In this document: positions 13,450 through 21,547 of the stretch, one piece after another
Layout of the letters: each line of letters starts with the position of its first letter
How positions within the stretch are numbered: position 1 is the stretch's first letter
Position numbers and translations under genes: made by a program
NCBI GenBank assembly: GCA_937927975.1
Contig: CALEZT010000103.1
Location: forward strand, 1-28,837
Source: an uncultured Phycisphaerales bacterium
GTDB taxonomy: Bacteria > Planctomycetota > Phycisphaerae > Sedimentisphaerales > Anaerobacaceae
Length of the DNA stretch: 28,837 bases
Reading direction: 5' to 3'
The notes under the pieces: generated by a model
What the model saw: the letters and a program-made list of their open reading frames with translations, nothing else
What the model was told of the DNA's origin: nothing
Databases searched by the model: none

Positions 13450-15306
13450 ATGCTTCTTCCGAGATTTGTGAGCAAATTGCTGGCTGTGTTTCGAGGCAAC
13501 GTCGCGCCGCCATTGATCCTCCTGACGGTGCTGCTGGGGTTCTGGACGGGCATGATGCCCGGCTGGTCGGGCCTGCACACGGTGCTGGTCATGCTGGTGC
13601 TCGTGGTGAACGTCCACATCGGCCTGTTCATCCTGTCGCTGGGTCTGGGCAAGGCCCTGAGCCTGGCGGCGGCGCCGGTGCTCTATCACGTGGGCGTCTG
13701 GGCTCAGGAGCATCTGTCCGGCATGCTCTCGACCCTCTCCTCGATCCCGGTGATCGGCCTGATGGATTTCAGCCGGTACGCGCTGGTGGGCGGGCTGATC
13801 CTGGGCCCGATCGTCGGCGCGGTCGCGGGACTGTTGCTGGCGTTCGTCGTCATCCACTTCCGCCGGATGATGGTCAAGCTGGACCAGAAGTCTGACAAGT
13901 TCCGCATCTGGTATTCCAAGTGGTGGGTGCGACTCCTGGATCGAATCCTGATCGGCAAGCGGGCCAAGGACGTCAAGTCCATGTTCGCCAAGGCCAAGTA
14001 CATCCGCAAGGTGGGCGTGGTCCTGGCGGTGATTCTGGTCGGCGGCTTCTTCGCCGCGGTGCATTTCGGCCAGGACGCCGCGATGAAGGGCTACGCCGCC
14101 AACACGCTGACCAACGCCAACAAGGCGGAAGCGAACCTTTCGGCGCTGGGCATCGACGTGCTCGCAGGCAAGGTCTCAGTCTCCGGCATTCAACTGACCG
14201 ACCCCGCCAATCCGATCCAGAATCATACCGTCGTCGGGAAGATCGAGGCCGACGCCAGCATGTACGATCTGCTATTGGGCAAGCTCGTGCTGGACAAGGT
14301 GGAGATCTCGGAGGTGAAGTTCGACCAGCTCCGCGAGGTCGCAGGCCGCGTGATTCAGCGGATTACCGAGGAGAAGCCGTTCGACGCCAACACGTACAAG
14401 GTCGACGCCAACGACCTGGCCAAACTCGACAAGTACGTCAAGGACGCCAAGAAGGTCAAGGAGCAGTTGGAGAAGCTGCGGAACTGGCTGCCGGACAGCA
14501 ATCAGACGACGCAACCCGAGCAGACACCTCATAAGTACCTGGATTATCTCATGGCCAAGGCGCCGGTCGCGCCGTCGTACAAGATGCTGGCCAAGCAGAT
14601 CCTGGCGGACAAGATCGAGATCCCGTCCACCCTGTTCGGCAACAGCAAGGTCGAGATGACCAACCTCAGCGACGCCCCCGCGGCCGCGGACAAGCCGATC
14701 ACGATGCTGATCCAGTCGTATGTGACGCCCGCCCTGATGAAGGTCGTGATGGACTATTCCAAGAGCGACAATCCCGAGGTGACCGGCACGTTCGAGGGCT
14801 TCGACCTGAGCAAGCTGCAGTCGGAGTTCTCCGAGGGGGCCGGGCTCCAGTTCCAGTCGGGCCTCGCCTCCGGCGCCTTCGGCGGCACCCTGACCAAGGA
14901 ACAGATAGACCTGAAGATCGACCTGGGGATCAAGGACCTCAAGGCCTCCGCGGTCGGCAAGGGCGTGCTGGGTCTGGGCACCGAACAGACCAACCAGGTG
15001 ATGCAGGTCCTCAACGAACTGAAGACGACGATCCGGGTCGTCGGGCCGACGACGTCGCCTCGACTGGTCTTCGACACGAAGGGCCTGACCAAGGAATTCC
15101 AGAACGCCCTGGTCGCCGCCGGCAAGCAGCGGCTCCAGCAGGAAGTGGACAAGCAGGTCCAGCAGCTCGGCGGCCAACTGGGCGATAAGCTGGGCGACAA
15201 GGTCCCGACCGAATTGAAGGACAAGCTCCAAGGCTCCGGCAAAGACATCGTCGAAGGCCTGGGCGGCCTGCTCGGCGGCAAGAAGAAGCAGGAAGAAAAG
15301 AAGTAG
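13450..15306 (+). CDS. Membrane protein, apparent TIGR03546-TIGR03545 fusion
   Basis: A 618-aa protein. Residues 1-~170 are a polytopic membrane domain with the start LLPRFVSKLLAVFRGNVAP, as in the small TIGR03546 family, and hydrophobic segments near 20-35, 43-65, 67-80 and 108-135. A further transmembrane helix (~188-206) begins a large extracytoplasmic part. That part resembles TIGR03545, an AsmA-like family of about 550 aa (NANKAEANLSALGIDVLAG, then repeated beta/amphipathic segments), with a Lys/Gln/Gly-rich tail. The families are, to my knowledge, usually separate adjacent genes. Here one frame covers both and the second part is shorter than usual. The function is unknown; AsmA-like proteins are linked to envelope lipid transport. 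The ATG has AGAGG 6 nt upstream. Confidence 0.75.
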   Translation: MLLPRFVSKLLAVFRGNVAPPLILLTVLLGFWTGMMPGWSGLHTVLVMLVLVVNVHIGLFILSLGLGKALSLAAAPVLYHVGVWAQEHLSGMLSTLSSIPVIGLMDFSRYALVGGLILGPIVGAVAGLLLAFVVIHFRRMMVKLDQKSDKFRIWYSKWWVRLLDRILIGKRAKDVKSMFAKAKYIRKVGVVLAVILVGGFFAAVHFGQDAAMKGYAANTLTNANKAEANLSALGIDVLAGKVSVSGIQLTDPANPIQNHTVVGKIEADASMYDLLLGKLVLDKVEISEVKFDQLREVAGRVIQRITEEKPFDANTYKVDANDLAKLDKYVKDAKKVKEQLEKLRNWLPDSNQTTQPEQTPHKYLDYLMAKAPVAPSYKMLAKQILADKIEIPSTLFGNSKVEMTNLSDAPAAADKPITMLIQSYVTPALMKVVMDYSKSDNPEVTGTFEGFDLSKLQSEFSEGAGLQFQSGLASGAFGGTLTKEQIDLKIDLGIKDLKASAVGKGVLGLGTEQTNQVMQVLNELKTTIRVVGPTTSPRLVFDTKGLTKEFQNALVAAGKQRLQQEVDKQVQQLGGQLGDKLGDKVPTELKDKLQGSGKDIVEGLGGLLGGKKKQEEKK

Positions 15307-15323
15307 CAGTCACGCAGTCCCAT

Positions 15324-15361
15324 CGAGTCCTGCCGCGGTCAGGCGGCCGCGGCAGGACTCG
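15324..15361 (+). terminator. Strong hairpin after the fusion gene
   Basis: A perfect 15-bp stem (15324-15338/15347-15361) with an 8-nt loop begins 18 bp after the stop codon. The sequence after it is A/T-rich (ACATATTT) but has no clean U-run. Confidence 0.6.
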
Positions 15362-15406
15362 ACATATTTCATACGCATCAGGAGTCACACGTGCGAGGCA
15401 GGGATT

Positions 15407-15508
15407 TGTCTTCCTGAGGCGCAGTTGAAGGACCTGGGCACAGGACGGGAGGTTTCTCTCGGTCGCAAGCCAGATCCTTCACTTCGCTGCGCTGCGTTCA
15501 GGATGACA
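15407..15508. repeat. Imperfect inverted repeat of the 'TCCTTC...AGGATGAC' type
   Basis: The left arm (TGTC-TTCCTGAGGCGCAG...GAAGGACCTGGGC, 15407-15439) and right arm (GCCAGATCCTTC...TTCAGGATGACA, 15469-15508) are imperfect inverted copies. This motif is a familiar dispersed intergenic repeat in several phyla. The surrounding 15362-15699 holds no gene. Confidence 0.5.
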
Positions 15509-15699
15509 TAACCCGCGCACGAATCGATCCGAATCCGTATCAGATCGACAGCACCGCTCAGCCCCCCCTCCCGAACCCCTCTCTTGCCTTTCTCACATTC
15601 GCAAGAAATCTTTCCCGTCGGCCCGCGACTAACCTTGTGTGGACGGGCGGCCTATGGCCTGCCGCCGGACAAATGAGCGTTGTTCAGGGCTGAAGAGCC

Positions 15700-15749
15700 C
15701 AAAAGAAAGGGCACGTGCGATCTTGTGCCGGATAAGACGCACGTGCCCT
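15700..15749 (-). terminator. Rho-independent terminator of the first Gfo/Idh/MocA gene
   Basis: On the minus strand, a 12-bp stem (15749-15738/15719-15708, AGGGCACGTGCG type) with an inner TCTT/AAGA pairing is followed by TTTCTTTT. It lies 14 bp after the stop codon at 15763. Confidence 0.8.
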
Positions 15750-15762
15750 GTGTTTGTCGATT

Positions 15763-17136
15763 TCACAGACTCCAGCCGCTGCGGTACGGCGGATTGACAT
15801 GCTGATTCGCCTCGTCGGAGTTGGTGAACCGCATGGCGGCGGCGTCCCAGGCCAGCTTCGTGCCCGGCAGTTTCAGGGCGATGACGCCCAGCATGGCCAA
15901 TTCGGTCAGCGGGCCGCCGTAGGAGAAGTCGGCCCCCGCCTTGCCGCCCGTGCGAATCGCCCGCAGCCAGTCCTGCTCGTGCTGAGGCTGCTCCCGGATG
16001 CGCGGGATCTTCTGCTCGGGACGCTTGTATGCCTGCATCGCCGGCTCGGGAATGATGCGAACGCCGCCGGCCCCGTGCGAGCCGTACATGATGACGCCTT
16101 TGTCGCCGTAGACGTAGGCGCCGGTGTCGACGGGCTTTCGGCCTTCCTCCAGTTCCTTGGCCACCGGGATCTTCTCTGTGCCGCTGTGCCAGATGAGCGT
16201 GATCGGTCCCCGGCTTCCCTTGGCGGGGAACTCGAAGGTAATGACGTCGCCGCGAGGAAACGTGTCGCCCTGCGTTTTGGGATCGTAGTCTTTGACCTGG
16301 GCCGTGACGCTGGTCGGGGCGCCGAGTTCGAGGGCCCAGAAGACCGGGTCTACGACGTGGCAAACCCAATCGCCGATCGTGCCGTTGCCGAAGGGGACCC
16401 ATCGGCGCCAGGCGCCGGGCAGATAGAACGAATGGTACGGCCGCTCCTGGGCGGGCCCGAGCCAGAGGTCCCAGTCCAAACCCGCCGGGACGTCTTCCTT
16501 CTCGCTCAGTCGCGGGAGTTGGTCGAGGGCGGAATTGACCGCCGCACAGCCGCAGTGGATCGTGTGGACGTTGCCGATGGCGCCGTCCCAGATCCACTCG
16601 CAGAACAGGCGGATCGAGTCGAAGGAGTGGCCCTGGTTGCCGAGTTGGGTCACGACCTTGCAGTCCCGCGCGGCCTTCATGAGGGCCCGGACCTCGCCGA
16701 CGGAGTGGGCCAGGGGCTTCTCACAGTACACGTGCTTGCCGCGTTTGATAGCGGCCATCGCCGCGACGGCGTGGGTATGATCGGGCGTGCCGACGATCAC
16801 CGCATCGATCTGCTTGTCCATCTCGTCGAGCATCTTGCGGTAGTCCTGGTAGACCTTGGCGTCGGGGTACTTCGAGAAGATCGGGGCGTTGCGGCGCTCC
16901 GGCCGCAGGTCGGCGTCGCAGAGAGCGACGAACCGCGTGCCGCTGTCGCGGGCGATGGCCTCAATGTCGGCGGCGGCCCGTCCCCCCGCGCCGATGCTGG
17001 CGATGTTCAGTTTCTCGCTCGGAGGGGTCGCCCCCTGCCCCAGCACGTGACGCGGGACGATGGTGAACGCACCGACTGCGCCCGCGGCTGATTTGAGGAA
17101 GTCTCGTCTCGATGCCCTGCTCGAATTGCTGCCCAT
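15763..17136 (-). CDS. Tat-exported Gfo/Idh/MocA family oxidoreductase
   Basis: A 457-aa protein. The Tat signal has the twin arginines at 10-11 (SRRDFLKS) followed by AAGAVGAFTIVP. The NAD(P)-binding Rossmann domain follows, with the GAGGRA loop, DYRKML, GTPDHTH and the family EKP motif (VYCEKPLAHS). A C-terminal alpha/beta substrate domain is present (DWDLWLGPAQERPYHSFY, TIGDWVCHVVDP). Family members oxidise or reduce sugars and inositols with NAD(P). Tat export implies folding with cofactor before transport. The ATG at 17136 has GAGGG 6 nt upstream, and a TTG two codons earlier is less likely. It is divergent from a paralogue at 17331. The exact sugar substrate is not predictable from this sequence. 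Confidence 0.9.
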   Translation of the reverse strand: MGSNSSRASRRDFLKSAAGAVGAFTIVPRHVLGQGATPPSEKLNIASIGAGGRAAADIEAIARDSGTRFVALCDADLRPERRNAPIFSKYPDAKVYQDYRKMLDEMDKQIDAVIVGTPDHTHAVAAMAAIKRGKHVYCEKPLAHSVGEVRALMKAARDCKVVTQLGNQGHSFDSIRLFCEWIWDGAIGNVHTIHCGCAAVNSALDQLPRLSEKEDVPAGLDWDLWLGPAQERPYHSFYLPGAWRRWVPFGNGTIGDWVCHVVDPVFWALELGAPTSVTAQVKDYDPKTQGDTFPRGDVITFEFPAKGSRGPITLIWHSGTEKIPVAKELEEGRKPVDTGAYVYGDKGVIMYGSHGAGGVRIIPEPAMQAYKRPEQKIPRIREQPQHEQDWLRAIRTGGKAGADFSYGGPLTELAMLGVIALKLPGTKLAWDAAAMRFTNSDEANQHVNPPYRSGWSL

Positions 17137-17193
17137 AGTCAACCCTCGAAATCACGTGGTTACCGTTCGTTCCCGTGAGCGCGGGATGGCGAT

Positions 17194-17222
17194 AGTGTAG
17201 CACGATTCCGCGGCAAAGCCAA
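17194..17222 (-). promoter_or_regulatory. Promoter for the minus-strand Gfo/Idh/MocA gene
   Basis: On the minus strand, TTGGCT (17222-17217), a 17-bp spacer and TACACT (17199-17194), about 60 nt upstream of the ATG at 17136. Confidence 0.55.
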
Positions 17223-17235
17223 AGCGAATTCTTAC

Positions 17236-17265
17236 GTGACACGCGAGGCAGGGAAGAGCTACAAT
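17236..17265 (+). promoter_or_regulatory. Promoter for the plus-strand Gfo/Idh/MocA gene
   Basis: GTGACA (17236-17241), an 18-bp spacer and TACAAT (17260-17265), about 65 nt upstream of the ATG at 17331. Its -35 lies 13 bp from the -35 of the divergent promoter, so a single regulator between them could act on both. Confidence 0.55.
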
Positions 17266-17330
17266 GGTCTCTGCTGGGACGACGAATATGCGATTCTGTC
17301 GCGAACCCCATGCGATCAAGGAGCATCTCC

Positions 17331-18686
17331 ATGGATCGAGAAATCTCGCGTCGTGAACTGTTGAGAACCGGTGTCGTGGCCGTCGGCGTTCCGTATTTCG
17401 TCCCTGCGAGCGCCCTGGGAGCCGCTGGGACCGTGCCGCCGAGCGAGAAAATCGTCATGGGCTGCATCGGCATCGGCAGCATGGGAGGCGGACACCACCG
17501 CAGCCTCACGAGGCAGGACGACGTCCGCGTGGCGGCCATCTGCGACCTTCGCCGCAAGTTCCGCGAAGAGGCGAAGCGCATCACGGACGAACGATACGGC
17601 AGCACCGACTGCGCCATGTACGCGGACTACCGCGAGCTCCTGGCCCGGCCGGACATTGACGCGGTGCTCATTGCGACGCCCGACCATTGGCACGCGCTCG
17701 TCGCCATCGAGGCCGCTCGCAACCGCAAAGACATGTACCTGGAGAAGCCCATCGACGTCCACGTCGCGGCGGGAAAAGCCCTTCGCGACGCGGTGAATCG
17801 CTACGGCGTGATCTTTCAGTTCGGGACCCAGCAGCGCAGCGGGCGGGAGTTCCGATTCGCATGCGAGCTGGTCCGCAACGGTCGCATCGGCAAGCTGCAC
17901 ACGATCGTCGTGGGCTCGGTGCCGGGGGCAGAGTTGCCCAATCAGCCACTGGAGCCCCAGCCCGACCCGGCGGACTTCGACTACGACATGTGGCTGGGAC
18001 CCGCTCCCTGGTCGCACTACGCGTTCCAGCGGTCGGCCTCGCGGGCCGAGGGCACGCCAGGCTACTGGATGCACATCCACGATTACTGCCTCGGGTGCCT
18101 CAGCGGCGCGTGGGGCATCCACCACATCGACATCGCCCAGTGGGGCAACGACAGCGACGACACAGGCCCGCTCGAAATCGAGGGCTCCGGCTACATCCCC
18201 CGCGACGGCCTGTGCGACACGCCGGTGACCTGGCGCGTCGAGCACACCTACGCCAACGGCGTCAAGATGATCCACATGGACTCGCGGCACACGGAGAAGG
18301 AATTTCCGCAGTTCGTGACGCCCGTCCTGGAGACGCGGGGCTGCGGCATCCTGTTCGTCGGCTCCGACGGCTGGGTCATCGTCTCGCGAGGCGGCCTCGA
18401 CGCGCAGCCCAAATCGCTCCTCCAGACCACCTTCGACTCCAGCGAGCCAAGGCTGCCGGTCAGCAACGACCACAAGCGGAACTTCCTGGACTGTGTGAAG
18501 ACGCGCCAGCAGCCGATCTGCCCGATCGGCCCGGCGGTCCGCTCCGACACGATCTGCCACCTCGACGACATCGCGATCCGAACCGGCCGCAAGCTCCGCT
18601 GGGACCCCAAGGCCGAGCAGTTTGTCGGGGACAACGCAGCCAACCGCCTCCTCACCCGCCCCATGCGAAGCCCCTGGCGATTGTAA
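17331..18686 (+). CDS. Tat-exported Gfo/Idh/MocA family oxidoreductase (second copy)
   Basis: A 451-aa protein. The Tat signal has the twin arginines at 7-8 (SRRELLRTG) before a hydrophobic stretch ending near ASALGA. The Rossmann domain has GIGSMG, DYRELL, ATPDHWH and EKPIDVH (the family EKP motif). The C-terminal domain carries DYDMWLGPAPW, HIHDYCLGCLSGAWGIHHIDIAQWG and a closing GRKLRWDPKAEQFVGD, typical of the planctomycete/Bacteroidetes group of exported members. It differs clearly from the divergent neighbour, so this is not a recent duplication. The ATG at 17331 has AAGGAG at 17318-17323 with a 7-nt spacing. An in-frame upstream start lacks a site. It probably processes a sugar or polyol outside the cytoplasm; the substrate is unknown. 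Confidence 0.9.
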   Translation: MDREISRRELLRTGVVAVGVPYFVPASALGAAGTVPPSEKIVMGCIGIGSMGGGHHRSLTRQDDVRVAAICDLRRKFREEAKRITDERYGSTDCAMYADYRELLARPDIDAVLIATPDHWHALVAIEAARNRKDMYLEKPIDVHVAAGKALRDAVNRYGVIFQFGTQQRSGREFRFACELVRNGRIGKLHTIVVGSVPGAELPNQPLEPQPDPADFDYDMWLGPAPWSHYAFQRSASRAEGTPGYWMHIHDYCLGCLSGAWGIHHIDIAQWGNDSDDTGPLEIEGSGYIPRDGLCDTPVTWRVEHTYANGVKMIHMDSRHTEKEFPQFVTPVLETRGCGILFVGSDGWVIVSRGGLDAQPKSLLQTTFDSSEPRLPVSNDHKRNFLDCVKTRQQPICPIGPAVRSDTICHLDDIAIRTGRKLRWDPKAEQFVGDNAANRLLTRPMRSPWRL

Positions 18687-18709
18687 TGTGCGGCTCGATC
18701 AGGTATCAT
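18681..18709 (+). promoter_or_regulatory. Promoter for the HEPN/MNT pair
   Basis: TTGTAA (18681-18686), a 17-bp spacer and TATCAT (18704-18709), about 58 nt upstream of the HEPN start. The -35 overlaps the stop codon of the preceding oxidoreductase gene. Confidence 0.55.
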
Positions 18710-18766
18710 GCGGCTATAAAGCCCCATCGAATCATGCAAGTCGTGGGGCCGCGACGGAGTAGTCAG

Positions 18767-19147
18767 ATGAACAAGAAGGTTGCCGAATGGCTCAAGCAGG
18801 CCGACTACGACATGGACACCGCCCAGTTCATGGCCAAAGGGGGCAGGCATTTCTACGCGGTGTTCATGTGCCATCTGGCAATAGAAAAGGCGTTAAAAGG
18901 ACTGTACGAGCGGACCTTGCGAGAAACACCACCCAAGACGCATAATCTCATCTTTCTGCTGGACAAGATCGGCCTGAAGCCGGATCCGGACAAGGGCAAG
19001 ACCATCACAAGGATCAATGAAGCCAGTGTCGGCGCTCGCTATCCAGAAGATATCGACGAAATGCAGCGTAAGTACACGCAGGATATCGCCTCACGGCTTC
19101 TGACGCAAACCCAGGAGATTCTGGAGTGGATAAAGAAGCAGTTCTGA
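18767..19147 (+). CDS. HEPN domain toxin of a HEPN/MNT module
   Basis: A 126-aa all-helical HEPN protein: VAEWLKQADYDMDTAQFM, then FYAVFMCHLAIEKALKGLY and PKTHNLIFLLDKIG, the standard order of the family. The R-X4-6-H ribonuclease motif is present as Arg52-X6-His59. HEPN toxins of this type act as RNases and are silenced by AMPylation by the partner nucleotidyltransferase. The ATG at 18767 has GGAG 7 nt upstream. It overlaps the MNT gene by 22 bp, so the pair is co-translated. A non-toxic nucleotide-handling role is an alternative for some HEPN/MNT pairs. Confidence 0.85.
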   Translation: MNKKVAEWLKQADYDMDTAQFMAKGGRHFYAVFMCHLAIEKALKGLYERTLRETPPKTHNLIFLLDKIGLKPDPDKGKTITRINEASVGARYPEDIDEMQRKYTQDIASRLLTQTQEILEWIKKQF

Positions 19148-19443
19148 GAATTATCCGTGACTTCGGGAAGGCGTTGGAGGCCGAGAGAGTCTCGCCCCGG
19201 AAGATCATTCTGTTCGGTTCCTACAGCACCGGCACCCAGCGTGAGGGCAGCGACATCGATCTGGTGGTGATTTCGGAGGATTTTGCCGATAAGGACTACT
19301 GGGAGAGGATAGACATTCTCTCTTCCGCCATTTTCGCAGTCTTCGCGCCCATCGAGGCGGTCGCCATGACCCCCCAGGAATGGGAAAGCGGCGAGTCTCG
19401 GATAGTCGACTACGCCCGCAACGGGGAAGTCGTCTACGGCTGA
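19126..19443 (+). CDS. mntA: MNT-type nucleotidyltransferase antitoxin
   Basis: A 105-aa minimal nucleotidyltransferase. The signature FGSYSTGTQREGSDIDLVV gives Gly31-Ser32 and the metal-binding Asp43-X-Asp45. The helix that follows and IEAVAMTPQEWESG complete the small fold. MntA-type antitoxins transfer AMP to a Tyr of the HEPN toxin. The start is a GTG at 19126 with AGGAG 8 nt upstream, inside the end of the HEPN frame. No better ATG exists without losing the N-terminal helix. The 3' end overlaps the end of the antisense HAF pseudogene by 10 bp. Confidence 0.85.
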   Translation: MDKEAVLRIIRDFGKALEAERVSPRKIILFGSYSTGTQREGSDIDLVVISEDFADKDYWERIDILSSAIFAVFAPIEAVAMTPQEWESGESRIVDYARNGEVVYG

Positions 19444-20581
19444 GATCGTCTGATTGGATCCATCCGCAGGTTCTCCAACCCTGACCAACTCCTCGCCTGC
19501 TCCATCGGCTCCAGGAGCACGGCGTGCACCGTCCTGATCCCTTGACAGTCATCGCGCCGAGAATCGTGCCCTTGTTGTTGATGCCCCAACCGCTCACGGC
19601 TGTGACGTTTCTATGCCTCAGGTCGTCCCCACAGCAGAGGTGTACGGTGATCTGTCGAACGTGGCGTCCGGACTGCCAGAGATGCGACTCGGATCGCCGC
19701 CGGAACTCGAGCCTCCCCACTCGAATCCCCTCGCGGCTCACATTCACGAAATAGCAGCCCGCGTCGTTCAGCCCGTGCACCTGCAGGAAACCGCCGCCCT
19801 TCCAGGGAAGCGGCTGCGATCCGGTGGGGACGGTCCAGGTACAGACACCGGGACCGGGTTGCACCGAGTTGAACTGGCCGACGACGAAGCCCCGGTCGTT
19901 GATGAGGCATTGGGCATCCGATCCGGATTTCTTGAAACCGAGTTCCCGCACTCGCAGATTGGGATCGTAGACAAAAGCCCGCCAGTCGAGACTGCCCATC
20001 GCGAAATAACCAACGATCTGGCCTCGATCATTGAGGTCGCAGGCGACACTCTCGCCGCCGCTGAACATGCCCAGATCCTGCATCCCCGCCGCCTGGTCCC
20101 AGAGGAACGCATGTGCCGGGCCCCGCGAAGCCCAGTGCCCTGCGACCTATCCGTGGTTGTTCATTGCGCGAATGCGGACCTCGGCGGCACTGGGCGCATC
20201 CAGCGTATACCGGCGGCGGTCCACGTCCCAGAAGAAAGAGTTCCAGGTTCGATTGGGATCATTGAAAACGGTGCACGCAACCTGACCGGCGTTGTTGAGC
20301 ACCATCGTGGCTACACTGCTGCCCACGGGAAAAGACGCGAGTTCCTCCATCCGCCCGCTCTTATCCCAGAGAACAACGCGTTCGACTCCATCGGGCATCC
20401 GGACGGTGACAGCAATCCGGCCGAAGTCGTTGATCCCGTGCGGCCGCGTTTCCACCCCGCCCATCGAGGGCAGGAACGTCACCCGGTACAGCGGCTTCGG
20501 CCGACGGAGGCCCCAGATTATCCCCGACAGGATCAGAACCGCCGCGCATCCAAGAAGAACGAACCTTCGTCTCATTCTCAC
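19434..20581 (-). pseudogene. HAF-repeat protein gene with amber codon and frameshift
   Basis: An exported beta-repeat protein of about 380 aa. It has a signal or anchor (RRRFVLLGCAAVLILSGIIWGL), then repeats of the HAF type (HGINDFGRIAV, LNNAGQVACTVF, DLNDRGQIVGYF, INNKGTILGAM). The frame is interrupted by TAG at 20149-20147, exactly where repeats have NxxGQV: NNHG-stop-VAGHWAS continues in the same frame, so CAG to TAG is the simplest change. Near 19530-19545 the frame shifts. The other frame continues TVHAVLLEPMEQARSWSG and ends at TAG 19436-19434. The start is a GTG at 20581 with AGGGAGG upstream; an ATG six bases on is possible. The function is unknown. Stop-codon read-through or a sequencing error remains possible. 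Confidence 0.75.
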
Positions 20582-20751
20582 AATCGAGACCTCCCTATTC
20601 CAGGAGACCGCTATGACAAGCCTACATCGCAGCAGGCTCCCCGGCAAGCCTCTTCGCTCTGTTCACAGTCTCCTCGTCGAGGGTATAGTGTGCGTCGTCG
20701 CCGAAGAACGGGCCGGAGGCGGCTTCTGAAATAACCGAGGAGCCGAGTGTC

Positions 20752-21504
20752 ATGAGTAGAGTTAAGATCGCGATGTGCCAGATCGTTTGCATGGATGGGG
20801 ACCGCCGGGGCAACCTCGCGAGAATCGAAAAGGCGGTGGCCGATGCCGCCCAGACAGGAGCGGAGATTGTCTGCCTGCCGGAGTCGGTTATCTTGGGGTG
20901 GGTCAATCCTGAGGCGCATCGGCAGGCGAGGCCGATCCCGGGGGAGGATTCAAAGCGTCTTTGCGAAATGGCCATGCGGCACAAGGTGTTTCTTTGCGTC
21001 GGGCTGGATGAGAAGGCCGGCGAGGACCTCTACGATTCCGCCCTGCTCATCGATGACGCCGGACAAATTCTCCTGAAGCACCGCAAGCATATCCTGCTCA
21101 GTGAGTTGATGACGCCGCCGTACTCGGCCGGGCGGGAGGTCGAGGTCGTGGAGACCCGATTCGGCCGAATCGGCGTCCTGATCTGCGCCGATACGCACGA
21201 ACCTGCAATCCTCGCGCGGATGGCGGAACTGAAACCCGATCTGGTGCTTGTGCCGTATGGGTATGCAGCGTCGGAAGAAGCGTGGCCCGAGCATGGACGC
21301 GAACTCGAACGGGTCGTCGCCAACGCCGCCAAGACGATCGGCGCGCCGGTCATTGGAACGAACTTAATCGGCCAGATCACGCACGGTCCGTGGGCAGGAC
21401 GAACGTACGCCGGTCACAGCGTCGCGGCCGACAAGACAGGCAGTATCCTGGCTGTCGGGCGAGATTTCGACAGAGACGTCGTCACGATCTCCATTTCGCT
21501 GTAG
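20752..21504 (+). CDS. Nitrilase-superfamily carbon-nitrogen hydrolase
   Basis: A 250-aa cytoplasmic hydrolase with the complete E-K-C triad of the family: Glu44 in LPES, Lys112 in HRKH and Cys145 in ICAD. The length is normal for a single-domain amidase. These enzymes cleave amides, N-carbamoyl compounds or nitriles; this sequence does not settle which branch. The ATG at 20752 has GAGGAG 9 nt upstream. It is divergent from the HAF gene and convergent with the unknown gene that ends at 21548, with 43 bp between stops. No metabolic partner is adjacent. Confidence 0.88.
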   Translation: MSRVKIAMCQIVCMDGDRRGNLARIEKAVADAAQTGAEIVCLPESVILGWVNPEAHRQARPIPGEDSKRLCEMAMRHKVFLCVGLDEKAGEDLYDSALLIDDAGQILLKHRKHILLSELMTPPYSAGREVEVVETRFGRIGVLICADTHEPAILARMAELKPDLVLVPYGYAASEEAWPEHGRELERVVANAAKTIGAPVIGTNLIGQITHGPWAGRTYAGHSVAADKTGSILAVGRDFDRDVVTISISL

Positions 21505-21547
21505 AAGGAAGGAGAATCGGGAGAGGCAAAACCGTGGATGGCGTGTC

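Noticed and set aside
17316..18560. A 414-codon minus-strand frame over the second Gfo/Idh/MocA gene
   Set aside because: A mirror of a well-conserved coding region; no domain.
19613..20734. A 373-codon plus-strand frame opposite the HAF gene
   Set aside because: Antisense to recognisable HAF repeats; no ribosome-binding site or family.
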